Origin: Timema cristinae | Lineage: Eukaryota > Arthropoda > Insecta > Phasmatodea > Timematidae | Reading direction: 5' to 3' | DNA length: 64,000 nt | NCBI GenBank assembly: GCA_039000515.1 | Contig: JBCFYV010009882.1 | Location: forward strand, 106,224,821 to 106,288,820 | Shown here: piece after piece, positions 10,650 to 23,485 of the stretch | Layout of the letters: the number at the start of each line of letters is the position of its first letter | How positions within the stretch are numbered: position 1 is the stretch's first letter | Position numbers and translations under genes: made by a program | Notes under the pieces: generated by a model | Seen by the model: only the letters and a program-made list of their open reading frames with translations | What the model was told of the DNA's origin: nothing | Database searches by the model: none

Positions 10650-10875
10650 TCACCTGTTTCGGTGGTCACATGGTCTGAAGTGCCACGTTCAGAATAGTCT
10701 AGGCTGATGACGGGGAGATCGTCACTCGAATACTGGTTAGGTATACTCAGGGTGTTTTTCCCAAATGTTTTCCCACTCTCCCTCCATACAAATGCGTATA
10801 CACTTATTATAAATTCAACCTTCCTCATATCTAACTCCTTATCGTAATTAACTAATATGCCTATAACCTGAACTT
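10650..10875 (+). mobile_element. SINE-C, forward, tail eroded
   Basis: Head CGGTGGTCACATGGTCTGAA, middle GATCGTCACTCGAATACTGG, body GTTTTCCCACTCTCCCTCCA and AACCTTCCTCATATCTAACT, end CTATAACCTGAACTTAAG. The shared tail is degraded. An ORF on the opposite strand is incidental. Confidence 0.7.
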
Positions 10876-12120
10876 AAGTCAAGTTAGCAGCCATAGCTGA
10901 GACCTGTTAGTTCCTAATAGCTCAATATTAGTGTGACCCGTATTTTCAATTAACAAACCACTAATTAAATATTGCAAAACATTTGAACGTCTGTAACGCG
11001 TAGCCGCATGACGCAACCACACTCCAGGCTGGTCTCCATTTTCTCACGTTCTCTATGTAGAGCCTGGACAGTCCACAGTTCCCAACAGGTTTCGTATCCA
11101 ACCTCGTTTGAGGAAACACTTGCTATTCGTTCCACTAGAGATTGACAAGAGTTAGACTTGTTTCATTGCCATTGTATTACTTGATTGTATCTTGTTTTGG
11201 TAAGACTGGATACAAGCTTGTCTCGCCATTGTATCAACAGTAATTGTTGAATATCTTTCATCAGAATAGCGGCATTTAATGACAAACTTTTTAAAAGAAG
11301 AGAAAAAGTTAAATTCTAAGACAACTTTGACAGACATTCAACAACTGTTGATATCAACATGTGAACACAATTAAACTTTATGTTTGTACTGGAGAAAGAG
11401 TTTATTTCGGCAAAAAATAGTTATATAAAGAACTGTAAATACTCTCCTTAAATCGTGTTCCATACACTCCTAACATTAAATAGAACAATGGTTTAAACCT
11501 CGGCTGGGTGGCTATGACCTGATATCTCTTTACGTTGACATTTTTAAACAAACGGTGCTTAGGTTTAACTCCTAAAGCTAGGATTCTAATCCAGGCTAGA
11601 TTCACTAATGGCTTGGACTCTTACTTCACGAAATGCGGATACATTTGATCTTCATAATTCCTACCTAGCTCAGTGGCAGTGTAAAGTGGTGTATATTTAT
11701 CCACACAGCTCTGTTACTTACAAACAATCTTAGTGTTAGCTCGTGGTCGAGACAGTTCCAGTTCAGCCGCCATCTTTGATAGAGCCCCGCGTGGCGGGTT
11801 GTGTGATATTCAGGCGGTGCGAACCAACACGAGCTAAGAACTATTCATAGCTCATTGGTCCTGTCCCGACCGCTTGTAGCTCAGTCCTGGTAAAAACAAC
11901 ATACTGTCACGGTGAACACATTATTGTCAGCAGTCTGTGTTGTCTGAATCCGACAGCAACACGTTGCCTCGAACAACACAAAGTGTTGTTATTTCCATTG
12001 ACACTGTTTCGTTTGTCATTGAAACTGCGAAAAAATGACACCAAGAACCAGCGAGTGGTTTTCCGCTTGGACGTTCCGCTTTCGTTCATTTTGAGATCAC
12101 GGCCTATCAGGGGAGACCAA
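10876..12120. other. No gene; small inverted repeat
   Basis: Unique AT-rich DNA. TTAGCTCGTG near 11,736 and CACGAGCTAA near 11,828 form an inverted repeat around 80 bp of GC-richer sequence, possibly a tiny foldback element. Nothing else is supported. Confidence 0.4.
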
Positions 12121-13392
12121 GACACGGTGTAACAAGCACTCAAGGGGGTAACAAGACTAGAGGACAACATGGTGTAACAAGCACTCAAGGGGTAACAAGA
12201 CTAGAGGACAACACGCTGTAACAAGCACTCGAGGGGGTAACAAGACTAGAGGACAACACGGTGTAACAAGCACTCAAGGGGTAACAAGACTAGAGGACAA
12301 CACGCTGTAACAAGCACTCGAGGGGGTAACAAGACTAGAGGACAACACGGTGTAACAAGCACTCAAGGGGGTAACAAGACTAGAGGACAACACGGTGTAA
12401 CAAGCACTCAAGGGGGTAACAAGACTAGAGGACAACACGCTGTAACAAGCACTCGAGGGGGTAACAAGACTAGAGGACAACATGGTGTAACAAGCACTCA
12501 AGGGGTAACAAGACTAGAGGACAACATGGTGTAACAAGCACTCAAGGGGTAACAAGACTAGAGGACAACACGCTGTAACAAGCACTCGAGGGGGTAACAA
12601 GACTAGAGGACAACACGCTGTAACAAGCACTCAAGGGGTAACAAGACTAGAGGACAACACGCTGTAACAAGCACTCGAGGGGGTAACAAGACTAGAGGAC
12701 AACACGGTGTAACAAGCACTCAAGGGGTAATAAGACTAGAGGACAACACGCTGTAACAAGCACTCGAGGGGGTAACAAGACTAGAGGACAACACGGTGTA
12801 ACAAGCACTCGAGGGGGTAACAAGACTAGAGGACAACACGCTGTAACAAGCACTCAAGGGGTAACAAGACTAGAGGACAACACGCTGTAACAAGCACTCG
12901 AGGGGGTAACAAGACTAGAGGACAACACGGTGTAACAAGCACTCAAGGGGTAACAAGACTAGAGGACAACACGGTGTAGCAAGCACTCAAGGGGTAACAA
13001 GACTAGAGGACAACACGGTGTAACAAGCACTCAAGGGGGTAACAAGACTAGAGGACAACACGGTGTAACAAGCACTCAAGGGGTAACAAGACTAGAGGAC
13101 AACACGGTGTAACAAGCACTCAAGGGGGTAACAAGACTAGAGGACAACACGGTGTAACAAGCACTCAAGGGGTAACAAGACTAGAGGACAACACGGTGTA
13201 GCAAGCACTCAAGGGGTAACAAGACTAGAGGACAACACGGTGTAACAAGCACTCAAGGGGGTAACAAGACTAGAGGACAACACGGTGTAACAAGCACTCA
13301 AGGGGTAAAAAGACTAGAGGACAACACTCTGTAACAAGCACTCAAGGGGGTAACAAGACTAGAGGACAACACGCTGTAACAAGCACTCAAGG
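12121..13392. repeat. 45/46-bp minisatellite, about 28 units
   Basis: Unit GTAACAAGACTAGAGGACAA, CACGGTGTAACAAGCACTCA, AGGGG(G). Two unit types alternate: CACGGTG...CTCAAGGGG (45 bp) and CACGCTG...CTCGAGGGGG (46 bp), giving a higher-order pattern on the left half. One frame of the minus strand stays open because the lengths mix; I do not read that as a gene. Confidence 0.96.
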
Positions 13393-13624
13393 AATATGCT
13401 GGGTTCAGTAGTAGACTAATGTAGTTTTTTATTTGTTATGTTAAACCATTTAAAAAGTAAAATGGTGAGATATTTAGTATAATTATAACCCTCCCTACTC
13501 CTTTGTTATCTTACATTGATAGCGCGAACAGGTAGTAAGATGCGCGCGCAGCTCTAAAGCTCCTCAAATTTCTGACTCGTGGTCAAAGCATTCAGAACTA
13601 GGCCTAACCCCGCGGTTTTACGTT

Positions 13625-13835
13625 AAGCTGTCTTGGCCGTGGTCATGAGTTGAGGTGATTTAGTAGGTTTGCATGTTCAACTCCAAGTGGACAGAGGTGT
13701 CTGGTGTGCTTTTTGTGAAGACGGGACAGTTGGGCTTTGAATCCCATCCAAATACACTGAGGTTGTTTTTCCCAAAATGGACTTCCACTCTTCCTCCAAG
13801 AAAGTTGGGGCACGTTTCCTCTATAACAATACATC
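13625..13835 (+). mobile_element. SINE-B/C fragment, forward
   Basis: Head TCTTGGCCGTGGTCATGAGT, middle GCTTTGAATCCCATCC (B-box position), body GTTTTTCCCAAAATGG and TTCCACTCTTCCTCCA. An orphan, degraded tail of the same family lies at about 13,520-13,545 (GGTAGTAAGATGCGCG), to its left, so the region was rearranged. Confidence 0.6.
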
Positions 13836-14339
13836 TAATTACAAATGTTGTTTATTCAATCAGTTGGTAAACTATCAGAGTAAACATTCCTGCTTTAGGG
13901 CCCCCCCTCCACCCCCTCTTCATTGAAACATCAAGAAGATCCTTTATGCCATCATGTCTTGTTTTCCTACAAAAATAGGTCACAGCGGCAAGGGTATTCT
14001 CCATTTTGGGATCAAAGTTGACGAGCTGATAAGCTCTATCTATTAGAAACAGTTTGAAAATAAACAATAACATAATATGAAAAGAGAATGTATGTTAACA
14101 TTACATTTATAACTGAAAGTGTAATAATATTTGTATGAAATTATATAGTACGCCATATGAGCATTTAGATGTGTCACAGTGACCAGAAATACCACGTGAA
14201 TTAATAAATAGATTGTTATTTAAAAGTATGAGACCAGTAAAAAGGTGGAAGAATGGTATAACTATGTTTCTCTTTATGATAAATTTGTACAATCTAAAAC
14301 CAAGTCATGAAAATGAAAAAATATCTTATTTTCAAGGAC

Positions 14340-15300
14340 ATTTAACACAAATTATCAGTTCGGAGATCAAAATAAACGGTTATAAACCTAGATCCAGCCT
14401 TCCTCAAACAAATAGTCATTTTAAACAAGGTCACAACAGAACATTCTGAGATAGTTGAGGATTGTTTTAGTGGTTTGGAAGCTTCAGAACTGACATTACC
14501 ATAAGGAATACAGCAGTGTGATGGTCACAACAGAACATTCTGAGATAGTTGAGGATTGTTTTAGTGGTTTGGAAGCTTCAGAACTGACATTACCATAAGA
14601 AATACAGCAGTGTGATGGTCACAACAGAACATTCTGAGATAGTTGAGGATTGTTTTAGAGGTTTGGAAGCTTCATAACTGACATTACCATAAGAAATACA
14701 GCAGTGTGAGGGTCACAACAGAACATTCTGAGATAGTTGAGGGTTGTTTTAGTGGTTTGGAAGCTTCAGAACTGACATTACCATAAGGAATACAGCAGTG
14801 TGATGGTCACAACAGAACATTCTGAGATAGTTGAGGATTGTTTTAGAGGTTTGGAAGCTTCATAACTGACATTACCATAAGAAATACAGCAGTGTGAGGG
14901 TCACAACAGAACATTCTGAGATAGTTGAGGGTTGTTTTAGTGGTTTGGAAGCTTCAGAACTGACATTACCATAAGGAATACAGCAGTGTGATGGTCACAA
15001 CAGAACATTCTGAGATAGTTGAGGATTGTTTTAGTGGTTTGGAAGCTTCAGAACTGACATTACCATAAGAAATACAGCAGTATGAGGGTCACAACAGAAC
15101 ATTCTGAGATAGTTGAGGATTGTTTTAGTGGTTTGGAAGCTAGAACTGACATTACCATAAGAAATACAGCAGTTTGAGGGTTTCAACAGAACATTCTGAG
15201 ATAGTTGAGGATTGTTTTAGTGGTTTGGAAGCTAGAACTGACATTACCATAAGAAATACAGCAGTGTGGGGATATGTTTCTTCAAGTAGGTGGTGCCCTC
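14340..15300 (+). mobile_element. Satellite-bearing element, about 9 units
   Basis: 5' flank TATAAACCTAGATCCAGCCT, TCCTCAAACAAATAG, then nine 94-bp units (14,430-15,268), then 3' flank ATGTTTCTTCAAGTAGGTGG and TGCCCTCAAGG. Unit variants CAGTGTGATGG, TTTTAGAGG and CTTCATAACTG recur in a regular order, so blocks of about three units were copied together. No ORF of its own; outer limits approximate. Confidence 0.85.
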
Positions 15301-16053
15301 AAGGCATAGCACCTTAGCAGTATTTCCCACTATATAGGTCCTAAAATAGGACATAATAATCGGTATTCAGACAACAACAAACTTTTTTTGTTTCAACAGC
15401 AAACGTTAATATCAAACCTTAATACGTAGCAAGTACGTAGTAATTAAATGTAATTTTTTTTATATATATAACGAACTCGTACACAATTTCCAAATTCTTT
15501 TAGACTCTAATTTTTTTCAAACTTAAGTCCCCTTCTCTTCTACTTAGCCTCCCTTGCCACTGAGCTATGGTAGGAGCAGTTACAAAGTTTCATTCGTATT
15601 TTTATCGCCGACACGTTGTTTATGAATCTTTATTTGGTCGACAATTTCGAGTGGTCTTGAGAAGACGGCTTCCGCTTGTTCCGTTAGCCTTTTTCAAGGT
15701 ACGGGACTGTGAGAGACAACTTTGGAGGATGAACCGCTCGCGGGAACATCTGAGACTTTAGAAACACAAACTTTGGAGGATGAACTATCAAACATAACTG
15801 GGATTAATTTTTTTAATTCAAATTACTTAATTGGGTTATTACTATGCTACTCACAATTTAACCTGAAATTTAATGTTAAACTTTAATTGGTTTCTAGAAA
15901 TAAATATTTATTTTCAATGCCAACATTTTATTTTACTATTGCAAAAGAGACAGAACGTGCTGCTAATGAAAAGTATCAAAAGATCTATAACTATTTGGGT
16001 TCTAAAATGGTCAATATTGAATAAATTCATGCCAACCACGAGAATTTTTCATT
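15301..16053. other. No recognisable gene
   Basis: AT-rich. The phrase ACTTTGGAGGATGAAC occurs twice (15,719 and 15,770). No other feature seen. Confidence 0.4.
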
Positions 16054-16065
16054 TTCAGAAGTTGT

Positions 16066-16287
16066 ATTATTATTATTATTAGCACCGCGTCTTACTACCC
16101 GTTCGGGTTGTACGCACTTACGCTAATGTGTAATGGTAGGGTGATTGTGAGATGAAATGGAGGACCTACAGTTTAACGTGGGATCCAAACCACGGTGGAG
16201 GCCTGGCATTCCCCACATTCACAAGATGTCTTTTCAGAGGTGAAGGAAAGGTTTGGTAATCAGATAAATCTTTGTCGGGACCGAGGA
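16066..16287 (-). mobile_element. SINE-A, 5' truncated, with target-site duplication
   Basis: The left end is the TAA tail in reverse (ATTATTATTATTATTAGCAC), then CCGCGTCTTACTACCCGTTC and the body to CGGGACCGAGGA. The direct repeat TTCAGAAGTTGT flanks it exactly (16,054-16,065 and 16,288-16,299). The tRNA head is missing, so this is a 5'-truncated retrotransposition event. Confidence 0.92.
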
Positions 16288-16421
16288 TTCAGAAGTTGTT
16301 ACTTTGTTTATTGAAACAACTTCCTACTATCACCGGTAAACTAAAGATAGTAAAACAATGTAAAAAGCTAATTATAAAGACCTAAAGGTTGTACTTTGAC
16401 AAACTTTGTGTTACCCTTGCA

Positions 16422-16452
16422 CTGCTGTATTTATTATGGTACTATTGTCATT
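16422..16452 (-). repeat. Partial 94-bp satellite unit
   Basis: GCACTGCTGTATTTATTATG then GTACTATTGTC matches the start of the unit on the minus strand. One fragment only. Confidence 0.6.
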
Positions 16453-16817
16453 AATTAGTTTCAATCCCTTTAACATTCTGAGTAATTTCTAATCGACTAA
16501 TCACTTTATAACTCTACACGGAATTAAAAATATTACTTAATCCTAGAAGAAAGCAAGGAATAACATTTAACTTTATTTATATTTCTAAACTATTCTCTTC
16601 AATATTTTTTAGGTTTATTATGCTTGGAGATTTTACTCTCATTTCAAGGAAAATTTCGGACGCTTCGGAAATGGAATTTTTTCAATGAATATTATATGAC
16701 AATTTCTGCCACGCATCAGAAAATCTGAATTTGATAAATCAATAATTTACATAATTTTTAAAATTGTAAAATGCTATGTTGGGTAGCATAAATTATTTTT
16801 GTCCACGTTATGTACTA

Positions 16818-18166
16818 CAGTAGTATGCAAATTAATTGGGACAAATTAAAAAATAAGTATGAATGGTTTTGTACAAAAAACATTATTTACAGTTATTTTG
16901 CTTAACATTAGTATGAAATATGCCCTCCTTTAGCTGCAATTACTTTTTGAATACGTTTAGGAATTGACTTCGCCAGTCTAGTACAAATTTGTTTTCACTG
17001 CCTGATCATGAAACCAAACAGTTGTTACGCTAGTTATTAAACATTCCTTTACTGAACAGTTCATTTTGCAGAGTCGTTTCTTGAGAATACTCAACAAATT
17101 CTCAATAAGGTTTTGTTCCGAGAGTTTCCAGGCCAATCAAGGAGAGATATGTTGTTTTCCTGCACGAATTCTTTGGCTGATTTTGAGTTGTTACACGAGG
17201 CAAGATCATGTTGAAATGTGCCATCACTTTCAGCAAATTTCTTTATGAATGTAACAATTCTCCTTAGTATAATTTCGATATATTTTGATGAAGGCATCAT
17301 ACCTTCAACTGTCACTTAAGTCGCAGGTCCACTTGGTGTAAAAATAACCAAAACATATTTTTGGGAAGGTGCCTCACAGTCTATTGAAGATGTCCATCTG
17401 TGATCAGTTCATCGTTGCTTCTTCTAGCAAGGGTTGGCTTGTATCCCTGGACAAACAAATATGATTCATCAAATAAAACTGAAAACTACTTTTATCCGGT
17501 CCTTGCAGCTCCAAGATTTGTATATTTTGGCCCACTTCAAACGTTTCTTCCTCAAAGCAGATGCCAATAACTGCTTTTTTATTGGCTCTATAGCCTTCCG
17601 GCCAGCTTCAAGAAGCCTGCGCCTTACTGTTGACGAGTCAATGTCAATACCTGTAGTTGATAAATCTTTGAAGGTACTTACTTGTCTTGTGTGGGTGAAT
17701 TTTACTATTTCTTAATATAAGATTTTTATCTCTTCGAGCTTTTCGTTTTCTCCCAAATCTTCCTTTTCTCTTTGGAGACAACGATCCCGAATCTGTATGT
17801 GAAATGATGATTTTGGAAATACTATAATTTCCTACACCAACAGTAGAGGCAATATCTATCAAAGCATAGAAGTGTACTCTTTAAGACCAACAATCTTTGC
17901 CTTTTTTGGGGGATAAAGGTTCATTTTCACGCACACTATCAAAGACTAACAAAATAAAGAGCAGAAAACACCATACACTTGTCTCCAACTCCAGCACTCA
18001 ATTGTGAGAAAAATTGTTTCACTTGTATAAAAACAGTCAAAACCGGTTTATGTTGTTCTAGGTCAGCCTCCAAAAATATACTATTGGATTAAACCAACAA
18101 CGCTTGGTAATATGACAATTTAATGAATATATAAACAGGTCCCAATTAATCTGCACACAACTACTG
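16818..18166 (-). mobile_element. Tc1-like DNA transposon, inactive
   Basis: Terminal inverted repeats: left CAGTAGTATGCAAATTAATT..., right (complement) CAGTAGTTGTGTGCAGATTA..., both running into AATTGGGAC. The element is bounded by TA on each side (16,816-16,817 and 18,167-18,168), the Tc1/mariner target duplication. 1,349 bp with one broken transposase on the minus strand. Confidence 0.93.
16908..17924 (-). pseudogene. Tc1-like DDE transposase, multiply frameshifted
   Basis: Start region MNLYPPKKGK (17,924), HTH with DIASTVGVGNYSISKI, linker SPKRKGRFGRKRK, DNA-binding piece NSKIHPHKTSKYLQR, catalytic core FQHDLASCNNSK with DWPGNS, and the end IPKRIQKVIAAKGGHISY then stop at 16,908. The span is 1,017 bp (339 codons), a normal Tc1 length. 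Frameshifts occur near 17,865, near 17,470 (a 7-bp insertion just before the first catalytic D in DESY) and after DWPGNS. Stop codons also interrupt it. Acidic residues are still recognisable but no functional protein is possible. Confidence 0.92.
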
Positions 18167-18168
18167 TA

Positions 18169-18923
18169 TTTGCATGTTTAGAGCCATTTAACACCTACAA
18201 GTAACACACACAAAGTTTGACTTCCTCTTTTTAAGGGCTGAGTTAAGATTAAGTGATATTCTAGAATTCAAATTTACACAATCAATCCCTGCAACTGTGG
18301 TCAAGCTGAGCCATCAGGCTCGCAATAAACTAGGTTTCCTGGATGGAAATATAGTTCAATCTTCAATACATGCGAATGTGGGTGCATTTCTTTTAAGCGA
18401 CCACTCATCAGTCGTTATAACTTTTAGGGTTCAAACGTATACATTTAAAAAATCAATTTTAGGACTTTTAACGTAAAACAATTTGCTTAACAAATATCAA
18501 TTATCGCGTATTATAGTTTTTTTTGAAGCACAACGTCTTACTATCCATTCGGGTTGTACGCTCTAGTGTAGTCAACTAAGCGACAATGTGTTGGCTCTTG
18601 TAAGGATCTATTTTATACATCGAGGACATTTATACATTCGCTATTTGGAATACTCTTTTCAAAGTCATTCGAATGCATTTCCTTTAAAAACTCAATCTTC
18701 ATTCTGTACCTTTAGTGGAGTTCATTTTCATTGAAAATAACGCAAACGGTCAGTAAGATCATTACAACTCAAATATATTAAACCTACTTAACTAGTATGT
18801 ACACTTTCAAATATATTATAAATGATTCTAAATTACATTAATAAACTTTGATATTATTTAACTACGAATAACAATTCCAAGAGAAAGCACGGTATATATG
18901 TAAATATAAATATGCCATGCGCG

Positions 18924-18961
<38 letters not shown>

Positions 18962-19357
18962 GCATGGCAAATATTGTATATATCGTATCCATATGTAGCT
19001 CAACATTGTTCAGTATATCTTTATAATTTAAATGTTAATGGGATTAATTAACTAAACATACTCATTCATAGCACTTGTATAAAAATGTTATTATCTATAT
19101 CTCATCAGTAAAAGCACGTACTTGTTCAATAATAAGTTAATTCAACTCCAAGATGATATCTTAGGCAACTTATCTAGAGCTATTAATCTAAAGGACATGT
19201 TTTCATTTCAAAGATTTTTTGCTGACAAATTGTAGAAATCGTTTCACTTACATGCAATTTAAATTATAATAAATGTTACGACACGTTCTCAAAAAGGCTA
19301 GAAAAGTGTAGTTCAGAACATAATTTTCAAAAATATGTTATCAGTAAGATACCCCAT
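18169..19357. other. No gene; (CA)n microsatellite and a SINE-tail scrap
   Basis: A CA microsatellite lies at 18,921-18,959. At about 18,530-18,565, AACGTCTTACTATCCATTCG is a mutated scrap of the SINE 3' tail. The rest is AT-rich and featureless. Confidence 0.5.
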
Positions 19358-19665
19358 CCGGCCCCGTGGTGTAGTGGTCAGTGCACCGGGTTACGAACCC
19401 AGGGGTGCTGGACTCGATTCCCAGCTGGTACCGTGGGTATTTTTCTCGTAAGAGGAATTATCCGAACGGTCGCCAAGGATTGTTAAATTAAACCTGAGTA
19501 ACTCCCACCGGCCCGCACCTCCATAATAATACAGACAACCTCCTATGTTGTACCCAGAGAGGCTAATAGTCTACATACAGACAACCTCCTATGTTGTACC
19601 CAGAGAGTGCATGTCATGTCTCTCTCGGCCATATATGCCATACGCTAAAAAAAAAAAAAAAAAAA
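19358..19665 (+). mobile_element. tRNA-Arg-derived SINE with poly(A) tail
   Basis: Head CCCCGTGGTGTAGTGGTCAG (A box) and GACTCGATTCCC (B box). The anticodon arm is CCGGG-TTACGAA-CCCAG with anticodon ACG, so arginine is the likely source. The body contains two direct copies of ACAGACAACCTCCTATGTTG (about 19,531 and 19,576). It ends in about 19 A. Its tail differs from SINE-A/B/C, so a different LINE partner is implied. Confidence 0.88.
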
Positions 19666-20684
19666 TTCAATTACTCTTAAAAATATATTTCTCATAAAGT
19701 AAATCAATCCCAAAATATTCAAACTGAACATTTTTTATTTTCAAATTTCAGCCCTCAGTAAACTCCCCTTAATTCTATATCTATAATTATAATGATGACT
19801 TCTCCTCCCCATATTACCATATGCCATGTAAGTATCGAGTTAGAGTGACATCCAAAAGAGTTTCTGTTGTAGCCTCAGGTAGACACAGAATTGTAACCCA
19901 CACTTTGTTTTAGTTCGTGAGCCAACAATCTTCCAGATCCATTTTAACTTCTAGATTGAAAATGTTAATGATTACATTACTATCTCAATATGAGAATGTA
20001 AAAATTCTCTCTTGACCATTTCTCTGGTGGAATTCGTTCAAACTTTATATTCAGATTTTTATGGTCACATCTCAAGAATAAATCTTGATCTTAATTATAA
20101 CTCTAGAATCTAGTGTAGTTTACTGATGACTGATTTTTGAAAGTTCAATATTTTTTGAAAATGGTTATAGCGATTTTGTTCAATATGTAGATTTGAGGAA
20201 TGTTTTGCATGGTTATTAACACTGTATAGTTTGTTTTCAGAGAAAAAATCGTTTAAGGGTAGTTTACTGAAAACAGAATTTTGAAAATTTGGTTCAAACT
20301 ATATGAAAATATATTAATGATTGTGTCTAACAATATATTAAAATTAGTAACACTAGATGGTGTTTTGATTATTGGATTAGTTGTTTAACGTAAATTGATA
20401 AAGTATACTTCATCTTCAAATGAAATTCAATCGGAGAACTTTTCTTTATTCCTAACCAAAATGATGACATAATGGTGGTGGACACCTCCTGACCTACTTT
20501 AGTTTCCTCCTTGCAAAGACTAGTTGGTGCCCTCTCCATTCTGTCCTCCTTGGATATCTACTAAGAGTCAGGATGATTAGTTTCACCCTGAAAAAGTGGG
20601 TTAACGTAACAGGGACCACCCCTATGGCACTCATAACCACACAGCGTGTACAACTTGACCACACTTTAAAGCTTTATATTTGTA
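19666..20684. other. No gene; diverged TE-like phrases
   Basis: AT-rich. TAGTTTACTGA-type phrases (20,115 and 20,260) echo AAGGGTAGTTTACTGAAGGG inside the inverted repeat at 47.2 kb, so old relatives of that element may be present. Not annotatable further. Confidence 0.35.
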
Positions 20685-21175
20685 CTAGATAGCTGTTGCC
20701 CGCGGCTTTGCTCGCGTGGAAGTTGTTTATATACAAATACGAAAATATACATATGTATTTACAGATTAATTTAAAATATTACGTTACGTTGATGACCATA
20801 ACTTGACCTCAGATCAAAAATAATGCAAGTCCGATACAAACTTTCACCCCCTTTTTCATCCCTTATTAAATACAATCTCCAAAATTCCTGAAACACGTAT
20901 TTATTAGTTTTACGTCAATAACCGAAATACAAAATTTTATTTATGTAACTTTCAAAATAATGGACTTTCATACATATTATCATACATATTATCATCCCCT
21001 ATTTTGACACCTTTGGGGTGGTATTTTCTAAAACCCTTTCTTAGTGGATGCCTACATAACAAAATGAATATACAGTCCGAATTTCATGCTTGTAGCCTTG
21101 ATAGTTTGCGCTCGGCGATGATGAATCAGTCAATCAGTCAGTCAGGACATGTTATTTTATAAGTATAGATAGCTC
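20685..21175 (+). mobile_element. Interspersed element, short non-coding copy
   Basis: Begins TAGATAGCTGTTGCCCGCGG then CTTTGCTCGCGTGG, and ends AATCAGTCAATCAGTCAGTC and TATAAGTATAGATAGCT. From memory these ends recur in many arthropod genomes. TAGATAGCT occurs at both ends and may be the target duplication or terminal repeat. Superfamily not assigned. Confidence 0.6.
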
Positions 21176-22344
21176 GCGGCGATATGAACTAGCGCTGCTA
21201 TCACTGCATATCGTTAATATAAATGTCTAATGCGTATAAACAGCTCTTCATGAATGTTTTAAACAAACACTATTGGAAATCCTAGGCGTATCTTTGATAA
21301 ATAAAGATATTGTTGCTATTTTAATCTAAAGTTGAGAACCATCTCTGATGGATCATTGAAATAAATAATATAATTAATAATGTATGTGTTCGAATTGAGC
21401 GTTCCCTTTCTATCTTGGGCTATAGGCTTAGTTGAGATCTAATACTTTACTCAATCATATAGGCTTTTTACAACAATGCTAACATTATCATGCTTTTTTC
21501 AGTTGTTTGTATAGTTTTAAAAATACTTATTCCTCTTCGCTTTTAAATGTGCTAATAGTCTTCCATAGGTCTTAATTTACAGATAAATCATTCAAAATAT
21601 CCCCAATAGGATTCAAACACAAATTCTCTCAGATTTCGAAAGAAAGTTGATAATACGGGTGCCTTAGTTCCATAAGACGTAAATACATTTAATTTAACAA
21701 TTTAAATGACTGTGTATAAAGTCACCTCCCTTTGTACCGAGCTAGTTTAAATAAAGAACATTTATGTTTATCATTACCAATATAATGTTAATGCTTTTAC
21801 AATCATGAGCAAACAATCATTGAAACTTATCTGTATGTTAATAATAAGATAATTTTTTGTAAGCTATTAACTATTACCTAAATTACTATTACCTAAAACC
21901 ATGAAATAAAACCCTATTTGTTCCCACTTCTCTGCCATATTTGAATTGCGCGCGTGCTAATATGCGGTGACACTAGCGCTTTTGGGCTTCAATGTGTGTG
22001 TGATCCCTGGAACTAAAAGTAGCCAGCCAGACCTGTGTGAGTATCTTAAGAACTTGTCAAGAGCTCAGAAAGGAAAGAAGATGTTGAACGTGGGAAGATA
22101 AGAGGACAGTGCTCAATGTCATTAACAAGGCTCATGTTTCAGGGAGGTAGCTTTATAAAACAGTTTAGACTCTTGTCGGAAGGAGCGCTGCTTTGCTACA
22201 CTCGAACAAGGACAAGAATGGCGCACTACTAGACTGGGGTTCGATCCACAAGAAGGAATACTAGCATTTACAACTAAACAGAGGGGGACGGAACTGGGGG
22301 ACAGGGTGCATTTCCCCCTGGAAAGAATCGTCCCCCTAGAGACA
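21176..22344. other. No recognisable gene
   Basis: Unique, AT-rich sequence with short GC-richer pieces (21,940-22,270). No ORF, RNA gene or repeat recognised. Confidence 0.4.
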
Positions 22345-22900
22345 TTTAAAATATTCTGATATTATCGAGTATGAATCTGAAAGATGGTCTTAAATCAAAC
22401 TCCAAATAACTTCTAGATGCATTCAATTATCAAAAATGTGCCAAGTAGGGACCAATCCCAATATTTTCTAGAGATATCCTATTTTAGAAGTTAACTGGGA
22501 GAGGACAGTTCCAATTAGATTCTAGAGGCGTATCATTTTTAAAAAATACCCCGAGCAATGACAACTTCAAATAACTTTTAGAAGCATACAGTTTTCAAAA
22601 ATTTCCAGCTAAGGTTCATTCCAAACACAGGCATTAAAAACAAATCCGGATAAGACCACTTCAGATAGCTCTTAGGCTCTAGAGGAAACTAGATTTCGAA
22701 AATTTGTTGGAGGACAACTCCAATTAATAGCTTCTGGAAACATCCAAATTTCAAAAAAATATAAGGAGAAACTACTTCAAAAAACTTGTAAAAATAATAT
22801 AGTTTTCAAAAATTGTGAAGGAGGACCAATTCAAATAGCTTTTATGGACATCCAATTTTCAAACATTTATCGGGAGGTGGTGGTGAAAGTCAAGAAGTAA
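22345..22900 (+). repeat. Ancient ~55-bp degenerate tandem repeat, about 9 units
   Basis: Successive blocks follow an approximate consensus GAGGACCAATTCAAATAGCT then TCTAGAAGCATCCAATTTTC and AAAAATTTGT. Units differ by many substitutions and indels, so this is much older than the other arrays. The same sequence recurs in reverse at 53,480-53,790. Confidence 0.75.
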
Positions 22901-23287
22901 AAAAAAAACTTTTTTATTTCCACCGCCACCCTCCTTCATACCTTATTCAAATAATGTTCTGCCACCACTGCATTTATATTAGCACTATTTTCGTTAAAAA
23001 AAAAATTATTTTAGATGCAGTTTCTCACCGACCCAAAAATTCCTAAAAATTACGCAAACCAAGAAAATATGACTTTAAATTCCACAATATATTATTTCTG
23101 CAATAAGTGGATAATGAACATAGTTTATGTACTTATGAGCATTGTATGTGACGAACAATAAAAAAAAGATGACATGTCATCATATCTGGGCCCTGTTTAT
23201 TTATAATGTAAGCAACCTAACAGATACCATTTTGAATCAAATAACTAAAGCCATTTCTTAAAATATTAATATTTATAAAATCATTAT

Positions 23288-23432
23288 TATCATTATTATT
23301 ATTAGCACCGCGTCTTACTACCCGTTCGGGTTATACGCACTTACGCTAATGTGTAATGGTAGGGTGATTGTGAGATGAAATGAAGGACCTACAGTTTAAC
23401 GTGGAATCCGAACCACGGTGAAGGCCTGGCAT
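23288..23432 (-). mobile_element. SINE-A, 5' truncated, reverse strand
   Basis: ATTATTATTATTAGCACCGC (reverse tail) through GGTAGGGTGATTGTGAGATG to CCACGGTGAAGGCCTGGCAT, then ends abruptly. Same truncation point as the copy at 9.4 kb. Confidence 0.88.
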
Positions 23433-23485
23433 AATTTATTAAAAAAAAGAGTCATTAATAAACTAACTCTTACAGAATTTTTTCC

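Noticed and set aside
12274..12501. Repeat-protein ORF (minus strand) in the 45/46-bp array
   Set aside because: Open only because 45- and 46-bp units alternate by chance; the frame breaks in neighbouring units.
14193..14198. CACGTG E-box sites outside the vri region
   Set aside because: Roughly fifteen CACGTG sites are expected by chance in 64 kb; single sites without partners carry no weight.
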